Of a DNA stretch of 36,298 nt, positions 1-8,683 are shown in pieces. The stretch is taken from NCBI GenBank assembly GCA_028280505.1, contig JANQLO010000042.1, positions 1 through 36,298 on the forward strand, in the 5' to 3' direction. The translations under genes were made by a program, and so were the position numbers. This DNA comes from Chromatiales bacterium. Lineage in GTDB: Bacteria > Pseudomonadota > Gammaproteobacteria > Chromatiales > Chromatiaceae. The notes under the pieces are model-generated. The model did not search any database, was not told the origin of the DNA, and saw only the letters and a program-made list of their open reading frames with translations. Positions within the stretch are counted from its first letter, which is position 1. Each line of letters opens with the position of its first letter.

Positions 1-51
1 AACGAACGACTGATAACGCCGTCAGGCGGAAAAAGGGCGCCGGCCCTGCGG

Positions 52-150
52 GTTGCGCCTGAAAAAGCGCCACTCGGCGTTGCTCGTTGCTCATTTGGAG
101 CAACCAAACGTCGCGCCTCGCGCCTTGATTGGCGCCTTTTCAGGCACAAC
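52..150. repeat. Imperfect inverted repeat with inner hairpin
   Basis: Positions 52-71 (GTTGCGCCTGAAAAAGCGCC) and 131-150 form 20-bp inverted arms that match at 18 of 20 positions. Inside them, GTTGCTC at 86-92 and GAGCAAC at 98-104 form a perfect 7-bp hairpin. There is no open frame in the element. It looks like a REP- or MITE-like intergenic repeat, but whether it is repeated elsewhere in the genome cannot be seen here. Confidence 0.55.
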
Positions 151-179
151 AGCAACGCTTCAGTTTGTGTTAATAGGCC

Positions 180-629
180 CTAAGGCAGACGGTACCGTAG
201 CACTTGGGTAAAAGTGCCATCTTCGTTGTTGGTGGATTCCATCTGGCCGCTGATACCGACGTATGTGCCTGTGCCTCCGACAATGGCGATCGACGAGGTT
301 CCTTTGTCAAACTCTCTTCCCGCCACCTGGATGGCGCCGTCCTCGAGCGTGAGCGTCCATTGACACTGAAGACTATGCCCGACCAATGTTCGTATGCATA
401 TCCCACTGTTGTTACCGATCGCATTCATATCGCCGTCTAACAAGGGCTGATCAAAGACGAATAGATCGCCAGGTGAATCACCTGACTCGCCGGTATCGAC
501 GAACACCGCTTTATGCACTCTGGCATCCGCGATGGTGACGAGGGTGCGGGTGTCGGTCTGAGAACAACCCATGAGGAGCATACTGCCGACAAGCAGGATG
601 CTAGTCCGAAAAGTGGAATCTGCATGCAT
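180..629 (-). CDS. Small lipoprotein, dirigent/allene oxide cyclase-like barrel
   Basis: This 149-residue protein starts at the ATG at 629. It has a short hydrophobic signal segment (residues about 10-21) ending in LLMGC, a lipobox with Cys22 as the predicted lipidated residue; the Met at -2 is slightly unusual. The C-terminal half contains AIVGGTGTYVGISG, a glycine-rich signature of the dirigent/allene oxide cyclase barrel superfamily, followed by a strand-rich end. Such bacterial lipoproteins have no established general function, and no catalytic role is claimed. No clear Shine-Dalgarno sequence precedes the start. It is separated from the modC fragment by about 140 bases without a gene. 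The family call rests on one motif and the length. Confidence 0.6.
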   Translation of the reverse strand: MHADSTFRTSILLVGSMLLMGCSQTDTRTLVTIADARVHKAVFVDTGESGDSPGDLFVFDQPLLDGDMNAIGNNSGICIRTLVGHSLQCQWTLTLEDGAIQVAGREFDKGTSSIAIVGGTGTYVGISGQMESTNNEDGTFTQVLRYRLP

Positions 630-772
630 AAATGTTTACCCATGAACTCGAGGGGCTGGCCCTAAAAAGCGGAAGAACCTAGTCTGTTCCTGATTACCTG
701 TGTCAGCAATGGCCGCAGAGCGAAACCAAAAACCTGACACCCAAAGTCAAGCCAAGCCTAGCTTTCCACAAA

Positions 773-1190
773 TCACGCAATTAGTGCGACACTCTTGACC
801 TGGGCATAAAGCTCCATGCCTTCACGCAGGCCCAATGCGACGGCCGAATGCCGGGTCAGGCGCGCGAGCAGTGTCTGACCATCGGCCAGTTCAAGCCTCG
901 CCAATAACTGGCTGGGGCTGATGTCGCGCGTATCGATCACCTTCGACGGCAGTATGTTGAGAATGCTAGTGTCGCTGTGCGGATGTAACGCCAGACTGAC
1001 ATCGCGTGCCCGGATCTCGACACGGGCATGTTTACCGACCGGCAGATCTTCACGCGAGACGGCGAACCGTCCTGCTTCGGTACCGATCCATGTGAGGTGA
1101 TAGGTCAGATCGTGTGCCGAGACGAAACCTTCGATGACCGACACAGCGTCGTCGAAGCTGGCCAGCGGCAGGTCCAACCGAGTCAGCAGC
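773..1190 (-). pseudogene. modC: modC 3' fragment (C-terminal MOP-like domain only)
   Basis: The frame ends with the same residues as the intact ModC at 15817-16893 and follows it for about 138 residues, from [14 protein letters not shown] to VKSVALIA. The only amino-acid change seen is Val to Ile in the SKVVDT segment. By eye about 45-50 of 415 bases differ, nearly all at synonymous sites. The ATPase part (Walker A, signature, Walker B) is absent. The similarity stops near 1190, where hypE sequence on the other strand begins. An ATG-initiated frame could run from 1222, but it would make only the molybdate-binding-type C-terminal domain. This is a broken duplicate in the same orientation as the intact gene, not a working transporter ATPase. 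Confidence 0.85.
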
Positions 1191-1866
1191 ACAGCTTGAT
1201 CACCTGGTTGCATCGATTGCATGCTCGGCGGCCGAGTCCCGCGTGGCGGTGGTCGCCGGCGACACCAAGGTGTTGAGACGCGGCGAGGGCGGCGGTGTCT
1301 AATTCGCGACTACCGAGGTCGGTGTCGCACCACCAAAGCTCCAGCTCGGTATGGATCGCATCTTGGTCAGCGGGCCGGTCGGCGATCACGGTGTTGCAGT
1401 GATGCTGGCGCGCGAGGAGTTCGGTATGCGCGGCGATCTGGCATCGGATACCGCCAGCGTTTTCCCGCTCACGTTGGCGATACGCGATATGCCCGGACTG
1501 CGTTTTATGCGCGATCCTACCTGTGGAGGCCTTGCGACCGTGATGCACGAACTCATGCATGTGACTGGCTTGCAGATGCGTCTGGAACAGCTCAGCGTGC
1601 CGGTACGTGATCTGGTCGTATCGGTATGTGAGATGTTGGGCTATGACGCTCTCTATCTGGCCTGTGAGGGGCGGGTAGTAGCCGTGGTTGCGTCCGAAGA
1701 GGCCGAACAGGCGCTTGTCGCTTGGCAGGCTTTGCCAGAAGGCGAGGGCGCCGCAATCGTCGGCAGTGTGGTCGAGGATCGCCAACGGGTGATTCTGGTC
1801 ACTGAACTTGGCGGCGAGCGTATCCTCGAAGAGTTGGAAGACGACCCGTTGCCGAGGATTTGCTGA
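1190..1866 (+). pseudogene. hypE: hypE remnant, 5' truncated with in-frame stop
   Basis: HypE makes the cyanide ligand of [NiFe] hydrogenases by dehydrating a carbamoyl group on its C-terminal cysteine. This frame carries the HypE C-terminal half: VASIA...AVVAGDTKV, ILVSGPVGDHGVAVMLAREE, LRFMRDPTCGGLATVMHE, VCEMLGYDALYLACEGRVV and the terminal LPRIC with its cysteine. The N-terminal ATP-binding half is missing because homology begins at about 1190, the junction with the modC fragment. A TAA at 1300-1302 also interrupts the frame, so the longest piece from an ATG is 1351-1866. The C-terminal cysteine is intact, but the gene should be dead. It suggests a hyp/hup hydrogenase locus once stood here or was carried in. 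Confidence 0.85.
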
Positions 1867-1935
1867 TCCCGGTTAGATCAGCTGTGAAAATAGGATCTGA
1901 TTTGACGGTGACTGCCGGATGATTTCAAAACTAAC

Positions 1936-2805
1936 TCAATTAAGTTTCTCTTCATCCTCAGAGATCCACCTGGCGATACGCTCAATACTTTCCTCGATAT
2001 CCTGCTCTTTGGAATGGGCTTCATCGAGCCATTCTGAAAAAATCCTTTCCCACTTTTCACTGGTTGTCTCTGAGAGCTTGTCCTCGATGTCTCGTATGCG
2101 GTCGCGGGTGTGCTCAAGCGCATGCTCGGCTTTCTCCAATTTCCCCTGGTTTTTCCTTATGTTCGCCCGAACTCGATCGATCCATTCACTTCGCTTGCGC
2201 TCAAATTCCTCTCGCTTCCTTTCGGAAGCCTCCCGCCTTTCTTCCCTTAGCTCCTTGTATTTTTCCCAGAAACCATCGTGAGATTCCCGCGCTTCCTGAA
2301 TTGCATGAAAACATTCCTCCTTGTCTGAGCGAGTCATAAGCCGCTTGTTTTCGGAAAGTCTTCTTCCTGCATCCTTCAACTGACGCTGGAGGTCTTTCAT
2401 TTCCTCTACTGTTGTATGACCCAAAACAGAACCGACTAAGAAATCAGCAGACATACTCCAGTACGCCGATCGGGTCTCGCTTAGAATGTTTTCCTTGAGT
2501 TGATTGGATTGCGCTGCGAATTTTTCTTTTTCGATGTCTGCCAAGTGTGATGCACGATTCCGTAGCTGGGAAAATCTCTCCCAAGCCTGCTGATGTTGCT
2601 CTCTTGTTTCGAAGCCTTTGTAGCCCCTGAAGGTTGCTTGGATTTCTTTGCAGAGAGCCCAAATAGGACGCCAGTCGTGACGCTCGACCTCAAACCCCCA
2701 ACTAAATCCTTCATCAACGTCTGGGATAGAGGCTTCTAATCTATCGATGAGCGATATAAGTGGATTGCCAAACATGACTAGCTCGATGCTCTCCCAAATC
2801 GACAT
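1936..2805 (-). CDS. Charged coiled-coil protein, unknown function
   Basis: This is a 289-residue protein using the ATG at 2805, which has GGAG 12 bases upstream on the coding strand; a TTG at 2823 in the same frame is the alternative. Residues about 1-75 look globular and tryptophan-rich. From about residue 95 to the end the chain is dominated by Glu, Lys, Arg and Gln in heptad-like helices, a long coiled coil. No signal peptide or membrane segment is seen, so it is probably cytoplasmic. It lies 31 bases downstream of the CsgG-like lipoprotein gene on the same strand and is probably co-transcribed with it. I do not recognise a family. SMC-like or scaffold proteins can look similar, and the coiled coil makes similarity searches prone to false hits. 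Confidence 0.7.
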   Translation of the reverse strand: MSIWESIELVMFGNPLISLIDRLEASIPDVDEGFSWGFEVERHDWRPIWALCKEIQATFRGYKGFETREQHQQAWERFSQLRNRASHLADIEKEKFAAQSNQLKENILSETRSAYWSMSADFLVGSVLGHTTVEEMKDLQRQLKDAGRRLSENKRLMTRSDKEECFHAIQEARESHDGFWEKYKELREERREASERKREEFERKRSEWIDRVRANIRKNQGKLEKAEHALEHTRDRIRDIEDKLSETTSEKWERIFSEWLDEAHSKEQDIEESIERIARWISEDEEKLN

Positions 2806-2836
2806 TGCACGGTCGGGCTCCAATAAACACGGATAG

Positions 2837-4069
2837 TTATTCTGTGCCGAGTTGCCGTTGGGTTTCGCGATCCAGGCGGCCAGTCTCCGGTATCCCTTGG
2901 TCGTTCTGAAACCGCCGCATGGCCGCTTCTGTCTGACTGCCGAAAATACCGTCGGCAGGACCCGGTGCGTACCCGAGTTCGATCAATCGAAACTGAGCGC
3001 GCTGGATCTGAGGCGAGAAAGCCGGCGATGATGTCCTGGTTTGCCTAAGCTGCTTTCGCAGCGCCATTCTGTCTGACGATTGCTGGCTAAGCCTTTTCAA
3101 TGCTTGGTTGATCTCCTGCACCGGCTTGGTCGTTCGTGCGTCAGCCGCAAGATAATGGCGTCGTGCCGTGGACAGATCGCCGCGTGACTCAGCACATACC
3201 CCCTGCAGATACGGCAAGGCATAGCCGCTGGGGTGCACTACGGCGGCGTCTTCCCATAGTGCGCAGGCGCGATCGAGCCGTCCTGCCTTGGCAAATGCGA
3301 CGCCGCTATCCAGCTGGGTTTTTACGGCCGGCGGTGGAGTGGATTCGTCTTGGGTAATCAGCACGATATCCTGCGTGACATAGTAGGGCGCAATTGTTTT
3401 ATTCAGTTCAGACAGCGCCTCGACTTTCGCGACGCGCAAGAGATCGCGCTGGTTCGGGGCGCTGATCCGCCCGCAGGCCGTGGCACTACTTTGTCGTGAA
3501 ATGGAATCGGTCCCGGCGAGCCGGGCAGTCTTGACGTTGACCAGTTTCGGAACAAATGAAAACGTAGCCGTGTACTTGGTGCACGTAACGGGCACATTCG
3601 ACCACTTTTTGCAATCACCATCTCGGTCTTTTCGTGTGCATTGACGCTCAGTGCCTTTGAAGCGGACTTGGTGGACGTCGTATTCAGTGATGGTGCCCAT
3701 GAGAATTCCATCGACGCCGATGAGCCTGCCGACCCTCACGGCAGTGTCAAGATCGATCAAGCCGGAACGGCTAAGCCGCTGCTCTTCAATGATGTGGTGG
3801 AGCTGCCGGCGCTCAATGACTTGGAAATACGGCCGTCCTTCGACTTGGATGCTGGCGATAGATGCTTCAACGTCTGCTGTGATCTCTCCATTGGTTCGTC
3901 TTCCATGCTGGAAAGGCAGCACTGCAATGCGCTTGATGCCAGTAGCCTCGTTGAATTTGGCGGGAACAAGAGCCGTAGACTTGATCGCCGGACCTGAACA
4001 GCCAGCTACGATTATACTAAGGGCTAGAATTACCGCCTGAACGTATCGTCCCAGATTCTTTTCTTTCAT
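2837..4069 (-). CDS. CsgG-like lipoprotein with C-terminal peptidoglycan-binding domain
   Basis: This 410-residue protein is taken from the ATG at 4069, because that start places a signal peptide at the N-terminus ending in IIVAGC with Cys24 as the lipidated residue; the frame is open further upstream. Residues about 35-245 read as a CsgG-type domain (IKRIAVLPFQ near the start, QVIERRQLHHIIEEQRL, VGRLIGVDGILMGTITEY). Residues about 255-330 are helical and TPR-like. Residues about 350-408 form a PG_binding_1 domain (RAQFRLIELGYAPGPADGIFG, then FQNDQGIPETG). CsgG proper forms the outer-membrane curli export pore; the added peptidoglycan-binding tail and the absence of csgA, csgB, csgE and csgF argue for another envelope role. 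It is first in a leftward pair and divergent from the secreted-protein series starting at 4577. Confidence 0.8.
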   Translation of the reverse strand: MKEKNLGRYVQAVILALSIIVAGCSGPAIKSTALVPAKFNEATGIKRIAVLPFQHGRRTNGEITADVEASIASIQVEGRPYFQVIERRQLHHIIEEQRLSRSGLIDLDTAVRVGRLIGVDGILMGTITEYDVHQVRFKGTERQCTRKDRDGDCKKWSNVPVTCTKYTATFSFVPKLVNVKTARLAGTDSISRQSSATACGRISAPNQRDLLRVAKVEALSELNKTIAPYYVTQDIVLITQDESTPPPAVKTQLDSGVAFAKAGRLDRACALWEDAAVVHPSGYALPYLQGVCAESRGDLSTARRHYLAADARTTKPVQEINQALKRLSQQSSDRMALRKQLRQTRTSSPAFSPQIQRAQFRLIELGYAPGPADGIFGSQTEAAMRRFQNDQGIPETGRLDRETQRQLGTE

Positions 4070-4576
4070 GCGTTCATCCGTTGTTTTCGTCCATTTACAC
4101 GTCGTGATCCCAGTCGGCGTGGCTGGTATTGTGCTCCAGAAAAGACGGGGCAGCCAACCACGGAGCACTGTGCAAACTCGACGCGCCGGTCAGTTGCTTC
4201 TCATCTGTCGGGTCAAAGTTCACCGACGGCCGCTCGCCCGTTCACGTCGTTTGTGGGCTGCTTGTGCTGTTACTTGGTGGGGATTTGTCCGCCGCGCGTT
4301 GGCCCGCGAGTATGAAGACACACGATTTTTGAGACCTTGTTCGCCGAACTTGCCGGTTAGCTCCCCAGTGCCTCCCTCGTGGAAATCGGCACCCAGTGCT
4401 TCAAAAATCCCACCAAGTACAAGGGTGCCGGCGACGGATAGGCGGTGGGAGAGTCCCGCGCCGGGACAGTCGTTGGGAAGGCGACTGTGCTTAAGATGCG
4501 TGACAAGCACATCGGTTAGCTCATGCAGTAAGCTGAACAGCACGGTGCTCGAGTTGAGGCAACAGGTTGAAATTTG
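4070..4576. other. Divergent intergenic region, no convincing gene
   Basis: These 507 bases separate the leftward CsgG-like pair from the rightward series and must hold both promoters, but I see no convincing -35/-10 or -24/-12 pair. Short frames on both strands have no recognisable motif or ribosome-binding site. One plus-strand frame between about 4326 and 4518 has protein-like composition but two stop codons, so it may be a decayed gene. Confidence 0.45.
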
Positions 4577-5740
4577 ATGGGATTTAGCAGGCGTTGGCGT
4601 TACCAAAGGTGTGCGGTGTTCGCATTGATGATGGCAGTAACAGCCGCGTCAGCGGGCGTGCAGACGGTCAAGACTGGCGTTGCCTCACCGCAGGGCGATT
4701 CCGAGTTGGGCAACATCGAACTGCTGCGCGAACGCGCGATAAGGAACGCGATGGAGCTGGCGTTGGCGGAGGTGAGAGGCACGACGGTCAGCGCCGAGCG
4801 GTCGGTGACGGCGCGGTCCAGAAGCGAAGTGCAGGTACGCGATGGCCGGGGCACTGACGACGTTGGTCAGGACATCCGGCAGGGCAATCGTGCCCTGGTA
4901 CGTACCGAGGGGCACGTGCGTGTACTCGAAATCCTTAATGAGTGGGAAGAAGATGGCCGCTATTATGTCACGGTACGGCTTGACGTGCTGGATGCCGCCG
5001 AAGCCAACAAACAGCTCGGCGCGGGATTTTACTGGCAGCGGATTGGTAAACCGGGAGTTTCGGTCCTGCTCAAGACGACACAGGGTCAACATGCCTCGAA
5101 TACCGATCCATACACTCTTCGCTATATCCGTGATGTGTTGGGCAAAAACGGTATTCCAACGCCTCATCACGCCGAAAGGGGTGCGCGGTACGTCGTGGAA
5201 GTGACGCAGGAGGTCAACACCCGTTTCTTTCAACGGTTTGCCACCTATGCGGCGGATTGTCGTATTTCGTACCGGGTCATCGACCGGCAAACACAGCAAT
5301 CGTTGGTTGAAGACCGCAAATCATACGGTCCGCAGGGTGGCTTCTCGGACGATGCCGTGGCGCATGATTGTCTTGCGCAGATCACGCCCGGACTCTCCGC
5401 ACAACTGGTGCGTGCGTTGGCGAGTGTTTTCAATGACCAGTGGCATCAAGGTGATGACTTCGTGCTGCAAATTGCCGAATTGCCTGGGTCGCAACTCCCC
5501 GTCGCGATGGAGACAATCAGCCAGGCATTCCGGCTGAAAGAGGGACGCATGGATCGGTATGCCGAGCAGGTATTGGCAGTCACTGTACGCTACCAAGGTG
5601 ATAACACGGCGTTGCTGAATGCGGTGATGACCGCATTCGACGATGCTGGCCACGCGGTGGTGCCGCAACATGTGGAAGTCAACAAGATTCGTTTTCGATG
5701 GATTGCCCGTGACGACAGGAGAACATCAAAATGGGAATGA
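4577..5740 (+). CDS. Secreted protein with FlgT-N-like domain
   Basis: This 387-residue protein starts at the ATG at 4577; a TTG directly before it is in frame. An Arg-rich n-region, a hydrophobic core and a VTAASA cleavage-like site near residue 26 give a Sec signal peptide. The segment IELLRERAIRNAMELALAEV followed by EGHVRVLEILNEWEEDGRYY resembles the N-terminal domain of FlgT, a periplasmic flagellar-basal-body protein of Vibrio type. The rest is alpha/beta and not recognised (CRISYRVIDRQTQ, then a duplicated-looking C-terminal segment). No flagellar genes are nearby, so the fold rather than the flagellar role is inferred. Its end overlaps the next gene by 10 bases, which suggests coupled translation and a periplasmic partnership. 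Confidence 0.65.
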   Translation: MGFSRRWRYQRCAVFALMMAVTAASAGVQTVKTGVASPQGDSELGNIELLRERAIRNAMELALAEVRGTTVSAERSVTARSRSEVQVRDGRGTDDVGQDIRQGNRALVRTEGHVRVLEILNEWEEDGRYYVTVRLDVLDAAEANKQLGAGFYWQRIGKPGVSVLLKTTQGQHASNTDPYTLRYIRDVLGKNGIPTPHHAERGARYVVEVTQEVNTRFFQRFATYAADCRISYRVIDRQTQQSLVEDRKSYGPQGGFSDDAVAHDCLAQITPGLSAQLVRALASVFNDQWHQGDDFVLQIAELPGSQLPVAMETISQAFRLKEGRMDRYAEQVLAVTVRYQGDNTALLNAVMTAFDDAGHAVVPQHVEVNKIRFRWIARDDRRTSKWE

Positions 5741-7092
5741 GAATAAGTGCTGCATGGCTGCTTTGGTTGTCGGCAATGTCGGGGGCGTGGGCAACCGATG
5801 ACCCGGGCGATGTTCTGCATCGTGCGGCCGACCTGCAAAGATCGAGCGAGATCGCACAAGTGTCGTTGCACGACCGGTGGGCGGTCTACCGGGAACGCAT
5901 TGGTTGGGGCGATGGGGCGCTGGAAGGGGGGGTCGCGTACTTTCCGGACCGCCAGCTGATTGTAAGCTCGGCAGAGGAGGCTACCTGGGTCCCGATGGGA
6001 CAGCCGGGTTGGGTCGAGGCACGGGTCGTAGCCTTTGAGCGAGCGGAACTGCAGGCGAAGGCGAAGATCATCCAGTTTCTCAGCAATACGATCGATCAGC
6101 GCCGCGCGATTGATCTTTTGCAACAAAGCGAATGGTCGCACGGCACGATGGTTGAGGTGCGCAATGCCGCTGACGTCGCATCAACCCTCGAGCGTATCGG
6201 CAAGAAGACGTTGGTGGCGACCGAGGCATTGGTCACTTCGCTGATTAAGAAACTGGATCCAGACTACGATCTTGCGGCATTCGATGATCATTCTCTCGAG
6301 GGCCTGCGCCTAACGCTTGAGAACCAATTCAAGCGCAAGGTCAACAGTCTGGTCCTACAGACGCTGGGCGGGGTTACGCCGGTTTACACTACCGAAGGTG
6401 AAATCGATGGCGAGTATCGCGTGCTCGTGAGCGTAGTATGGTCGCCCAAACTCAATACTGTTGCCATGAGCCTGGCCAACGACGTCGACCCGGCGCGCCC
6501 GGTGTCGCCGGGCGAGAAATTGGAGGACGGCGTGCCTTCTGACCCGGACGTTTTGCTCGGCACCTGGGGTACGCGGGTTGTCATCGATGAGCATGGCCAG
6601 TTCGCCGTTGTCGCATACGCTCAGGCGCAGCCGCGCCGAGCCCCGCCCGGGCGCGAAGGCAGTGCGACCCATGACGCCAAGAAGGTCGCTGCCACCAGGG
6701 CACGCGCCCAGATCGTCAATTTCATCAAGGAAAGTCTTAGCATGCGCTCGGGCGAACAGGCGAGCCAGGTGCTGCGTGAGTATTCCGATCTGACATTTGC
6801 AACAAAAACGGTCCGTGAATACAGGGAACGTATCACCGGAGCAAAGGTATCGGTGACCTTCCGGGGCATCCGTACGCTCAAGGAGTGGTCTTACCCGCAT
6901 CCTGTGACGGGGCAGCCGGTCGCCGGTGTTGTCGCCGCCTGGTCGCCGTCGAGCTCTAACATGGCGGCGCAGATGAAGGATGCGATGTCGCAGCGCGCGA
7001 CGCGAAAAGCGGTGTCACCGCCACCGAAGAGAGCATCACAGGGCGCCCACCGCACTCTCGAGTCGATGCCGGTGGATACAAGCCAGTACTGA
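5731..7092 (+). CDS. Secreted protein of unknown function, partner of upstream gene
   Basis: This 453-residue protein starts at the ATG at 5731, which has AGGAGAA at 5717-5723 inside the preceding gene. The first 22 residues form a signal peptide ending in GAWA. Two stretches look related to each other: VEARVVAFERAELQAKAKIIQFL at about residues 92-114, and KVAATRARAQIVNFIKESL at about 319-337. Each is followed by a strand-rich section, so the protein may hold two copies of an LPP20- or FlgT-N-like alpha/beta module. The C-terminal 45 residues are Ser/Pro/Lys-rich and probably disordered. I do not recognise a named family. The overlap with the preceding gene supports one operon and a shared periplasmic location. 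Confidence 0.65.
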   Translation: MGMRISAAWLLWLSAMSGAWATDDPGDVLHRAADLQRSSEIAQVSLHDRWAVYRERIGWGDGALEGGVAYFPDRQLIVSSAEEATWVPMGQPGWVEARVVAFERAELQAKAKIIQFLSNTIDQRRAIDLLQQSEWSHGTMVEVRNAADVASTLERIGKKTLVATEALVTSLIKKLDPDYDLAAFDDHSLEGLRLTLENQFKRKVNSLVLQTLGGVTPVYTTEGEIDGEYRVLVSVVWSPKLNTVAMSLANDVDPARPVSPGEKLEDGVPSDPDVLLGTWGTRVVIDEHGQFAVVAYAQAQPRRAPPGREGSATHDAKKVAATRARAQIVNFIKESLSMRSGEQASQVLREYSDLTFATKTVREYRERITGAKVSVTFRGIRTLKEWSYPHPVTGQPVAGVVAAWSPSSSNMAAQMKDAMSQRATRKAVSPPPKRASQGAHRTLESMPVDTSQY

Positions 7093-7203
7093 AGGTGGTC
7101 GGCGAACCCTCACCGATGGGTTCCCGACGGGGCATGCACGTCAAAACGGTGCCTGTCTCGGTACCAACAGCAGGCACTCAGATTAGCGGAGGACTGACGG
7201 CGC

Positions 7204-8118
7204 GTGGAAATTGAGAGAGATTGGTATGGCGTCCACTGGCGATTGCTGCGCAGCAACCTGATCCGGCTGTGCGTACGGGAGGCGCAGCCGTTTTTCGACG
7301 CGCTTCAATCCGAGAGCGATGAGATCGAGCAGGTGTCGATGGCGTTTGTCGAACAGGTCATAGCGAATATCTCCAAGCGTGTGCCGCATGACCAGTTGGG
7401 ACTGTGGCAAAACGCGTTACCGTTGCTGGCGAACACCGCAAGATTTGCCGATTGTGTCGCTCGCGACGTGGACGCCTTGCGCGGACAGATGAAGCGTAAG
7501 GGGCGGCAAGTGACGTCCAAGCAAGCGCTCGGGCAGTTGCTTTGGCATTTTCTGGAGCAATCTCGTCGCGAGTTCGTTGCAATGGAGAAAGGCGTTACAG
7601 CTGATCGAATAAAGCGCTGGGAGCGGTTGGACCGGGTCAGTCGGGAAGTGGCTGCGCAGCCGCCGATTACCGATTCGCGGTGTACGGACGAACATTTCGC
7701 AGCGGTCGCAGTGTTCGTCAAGACGCATCACCCCGATGATCGCAATCTGCCACGTAAACCGTCGACGATTCGCCAATACTTCCTCGAGTTCAGCGATACC
7801 TGCCACGAACTCGGTGTCGACGACACAATTTGCTTACCCAACGAGTTGGCGGCTGAAGCGTGGGCGCAGGCAGCACCCGGCCAGGAAACGGATATCTGGG
7901 AGGCGTTGGGCACCCTGAGTGCCATGGACCGCGCTATCCTGGATATTGAGTGTGACACAACGTTGGGCGACGTGCGTTATATGAGCAAAGAGTCCTTTAT
8001 GCGTGAACATCAGCTGGATACGGCGACCTATGAGGCGCACCTGCAGGACGTTCTCGACCGTGTATTGCCGCTGGTCCAGCACATCGCACGGGGAAAGTGG
8101 GATGGAGGTGAGCAATGA
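7204..8118 (+). CDS. Unknown helical protein, faint sigma region 4-like C-terminus
   Basis: This 304-residue protein starts at a GTG at 7204 preceded by GGAGGACTGACGGCGC. It is soluble-looking, mostly helical, and has no signal peptide or membrane segment. The last 75 residues (LGTLSAMDRAILDIE, then SKESFMREHQLDTATYEAHLQDVLDRV) recall the spacing of a sigma-70 region 4 helix-turn-helix, but key residues are not clear, so this is only a hint. No region 2 is seen. The stop overlaps the start of the next gene in an ATGA arrangement, so the two products are probably made together. A regulatory role for the secreted-protein operon is speculative. Confidence 0.55.
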   Translation: MEIERDWYGVHWRLLRSNLIRLCVREAQPFFDALQSESDEIEQVSMAFVEQVIANISKRVPHDQLGLWQNALPLLANTARFADCVARDVDALRGQMKRKGRQVTSKQALGQLLWHFLEQSRREFVAMEKGVTADRIKRWERLDRVSREVAAQPPITDSRCTDEHFAAVAVFVKTHHPDDRNLPRKPSTIRQYFLEFSDTCHELGVDDTICLPNELAAEAWAQAAPGQETDIWEALGTLSAMDRAILDIECDTTLGDVRYMSKESFMREHQLDTATYEAHLQDVLDRVLPLVQHIARGKWDGGEQ

Positions 8119-8669
8119 GTAGTCGAAATCTGCATAAACTCATGGCGTATGTCCTCGCAAGACAAGTTGAATCCGGCGAGTATGGCGCGGTCTCCGAGCA
8201 ACGATTGCGTGAAGCACTGACCGATGGTCCAGATCTGGATGACGCGGAACGCGCGCTGTTGCTGCTCTCGCCGGTGGCACGCGATGATTGGGATAGGGTT
8301 CGGCGTGAGGTGCTGGACGATGTGCGTGAGCATTGGATGGGCAGCGGGGCGGATACCGAACTCGTACCGTTGGCGGCATCGTCGGCATCAGACACGGGCC
8401 AGATTGACGTCAACGGTCCGGATTTCACCGTGAGTCTGTTCCAACAGGATCACGAAGGGACGACCTGGGTCATTCTCGTCCAGCTGGGGCCCAACTTACG
8501 CGCGGGCCTGTATCCGATGTCAACGCTACGCCTCATCGATGACGAAGGACTCGAGTGGGCGAGGGGCCGGCCGGATGCGCAGGGAGAGCTGATCGCGACC
8601 TGGCACAACGACGAGGTTAGCCTGCAGGAGCGCGCGAAAGGCCATCGTCTGAGGCTTGAGCCAATCTAG
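8115..8669 (+). CDS. Unknown small acidic protein, translationally coupled
   Basis: This 184-residue protein begins at an ATG overlapping the preceding stop by four bases (ATGA at 8115-8118), with GGAGG at 8104-8108 as a good ribosome-binding site. Residues 1-75 are helical and charged. The second half is strand-rich, with FTVSLFQQDHEGTTWVILVQL followed by MSTLRLIDDEGLEWA. No cysteine motif, signal peptide or membrane helix is visible. The pairing with the upstream gene recalls a regulator and its partner, but nothing in the sequence proves this. Family not recognised. Confidence 0.6.
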   Translation: MSSRNLHKLMAYVLARQVESGEYGAVSEQRLREALTDGPDLDDAERALLLLSPVARDDWDRVRREVLDDVREHWMGSGADTELVPLAASSASDTGQIDVNGPDFTVSLFQQDHEGTTWVILVQLGPNLRAGLYPMSTLRLIDDEGLEWARGRPDAQGELIATWHNDEVSLQERAKGHRLRLEPI

Positions 8670-8683
8670 AAACCCGAAGATAC

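Noticed and set aside
1183-1785. 200-codon minus frame opposite hypE
   Set aside because: It is a shadow of the HypE remnant, whose motifs are clear on the plus strand.
4220-4606. Minus-strand frame of 128 codons before the FlgT-like gene
   Set aside because: It has no ribosome-binding site or motif and overlaps the signal-peptide start of the gene at 4577.
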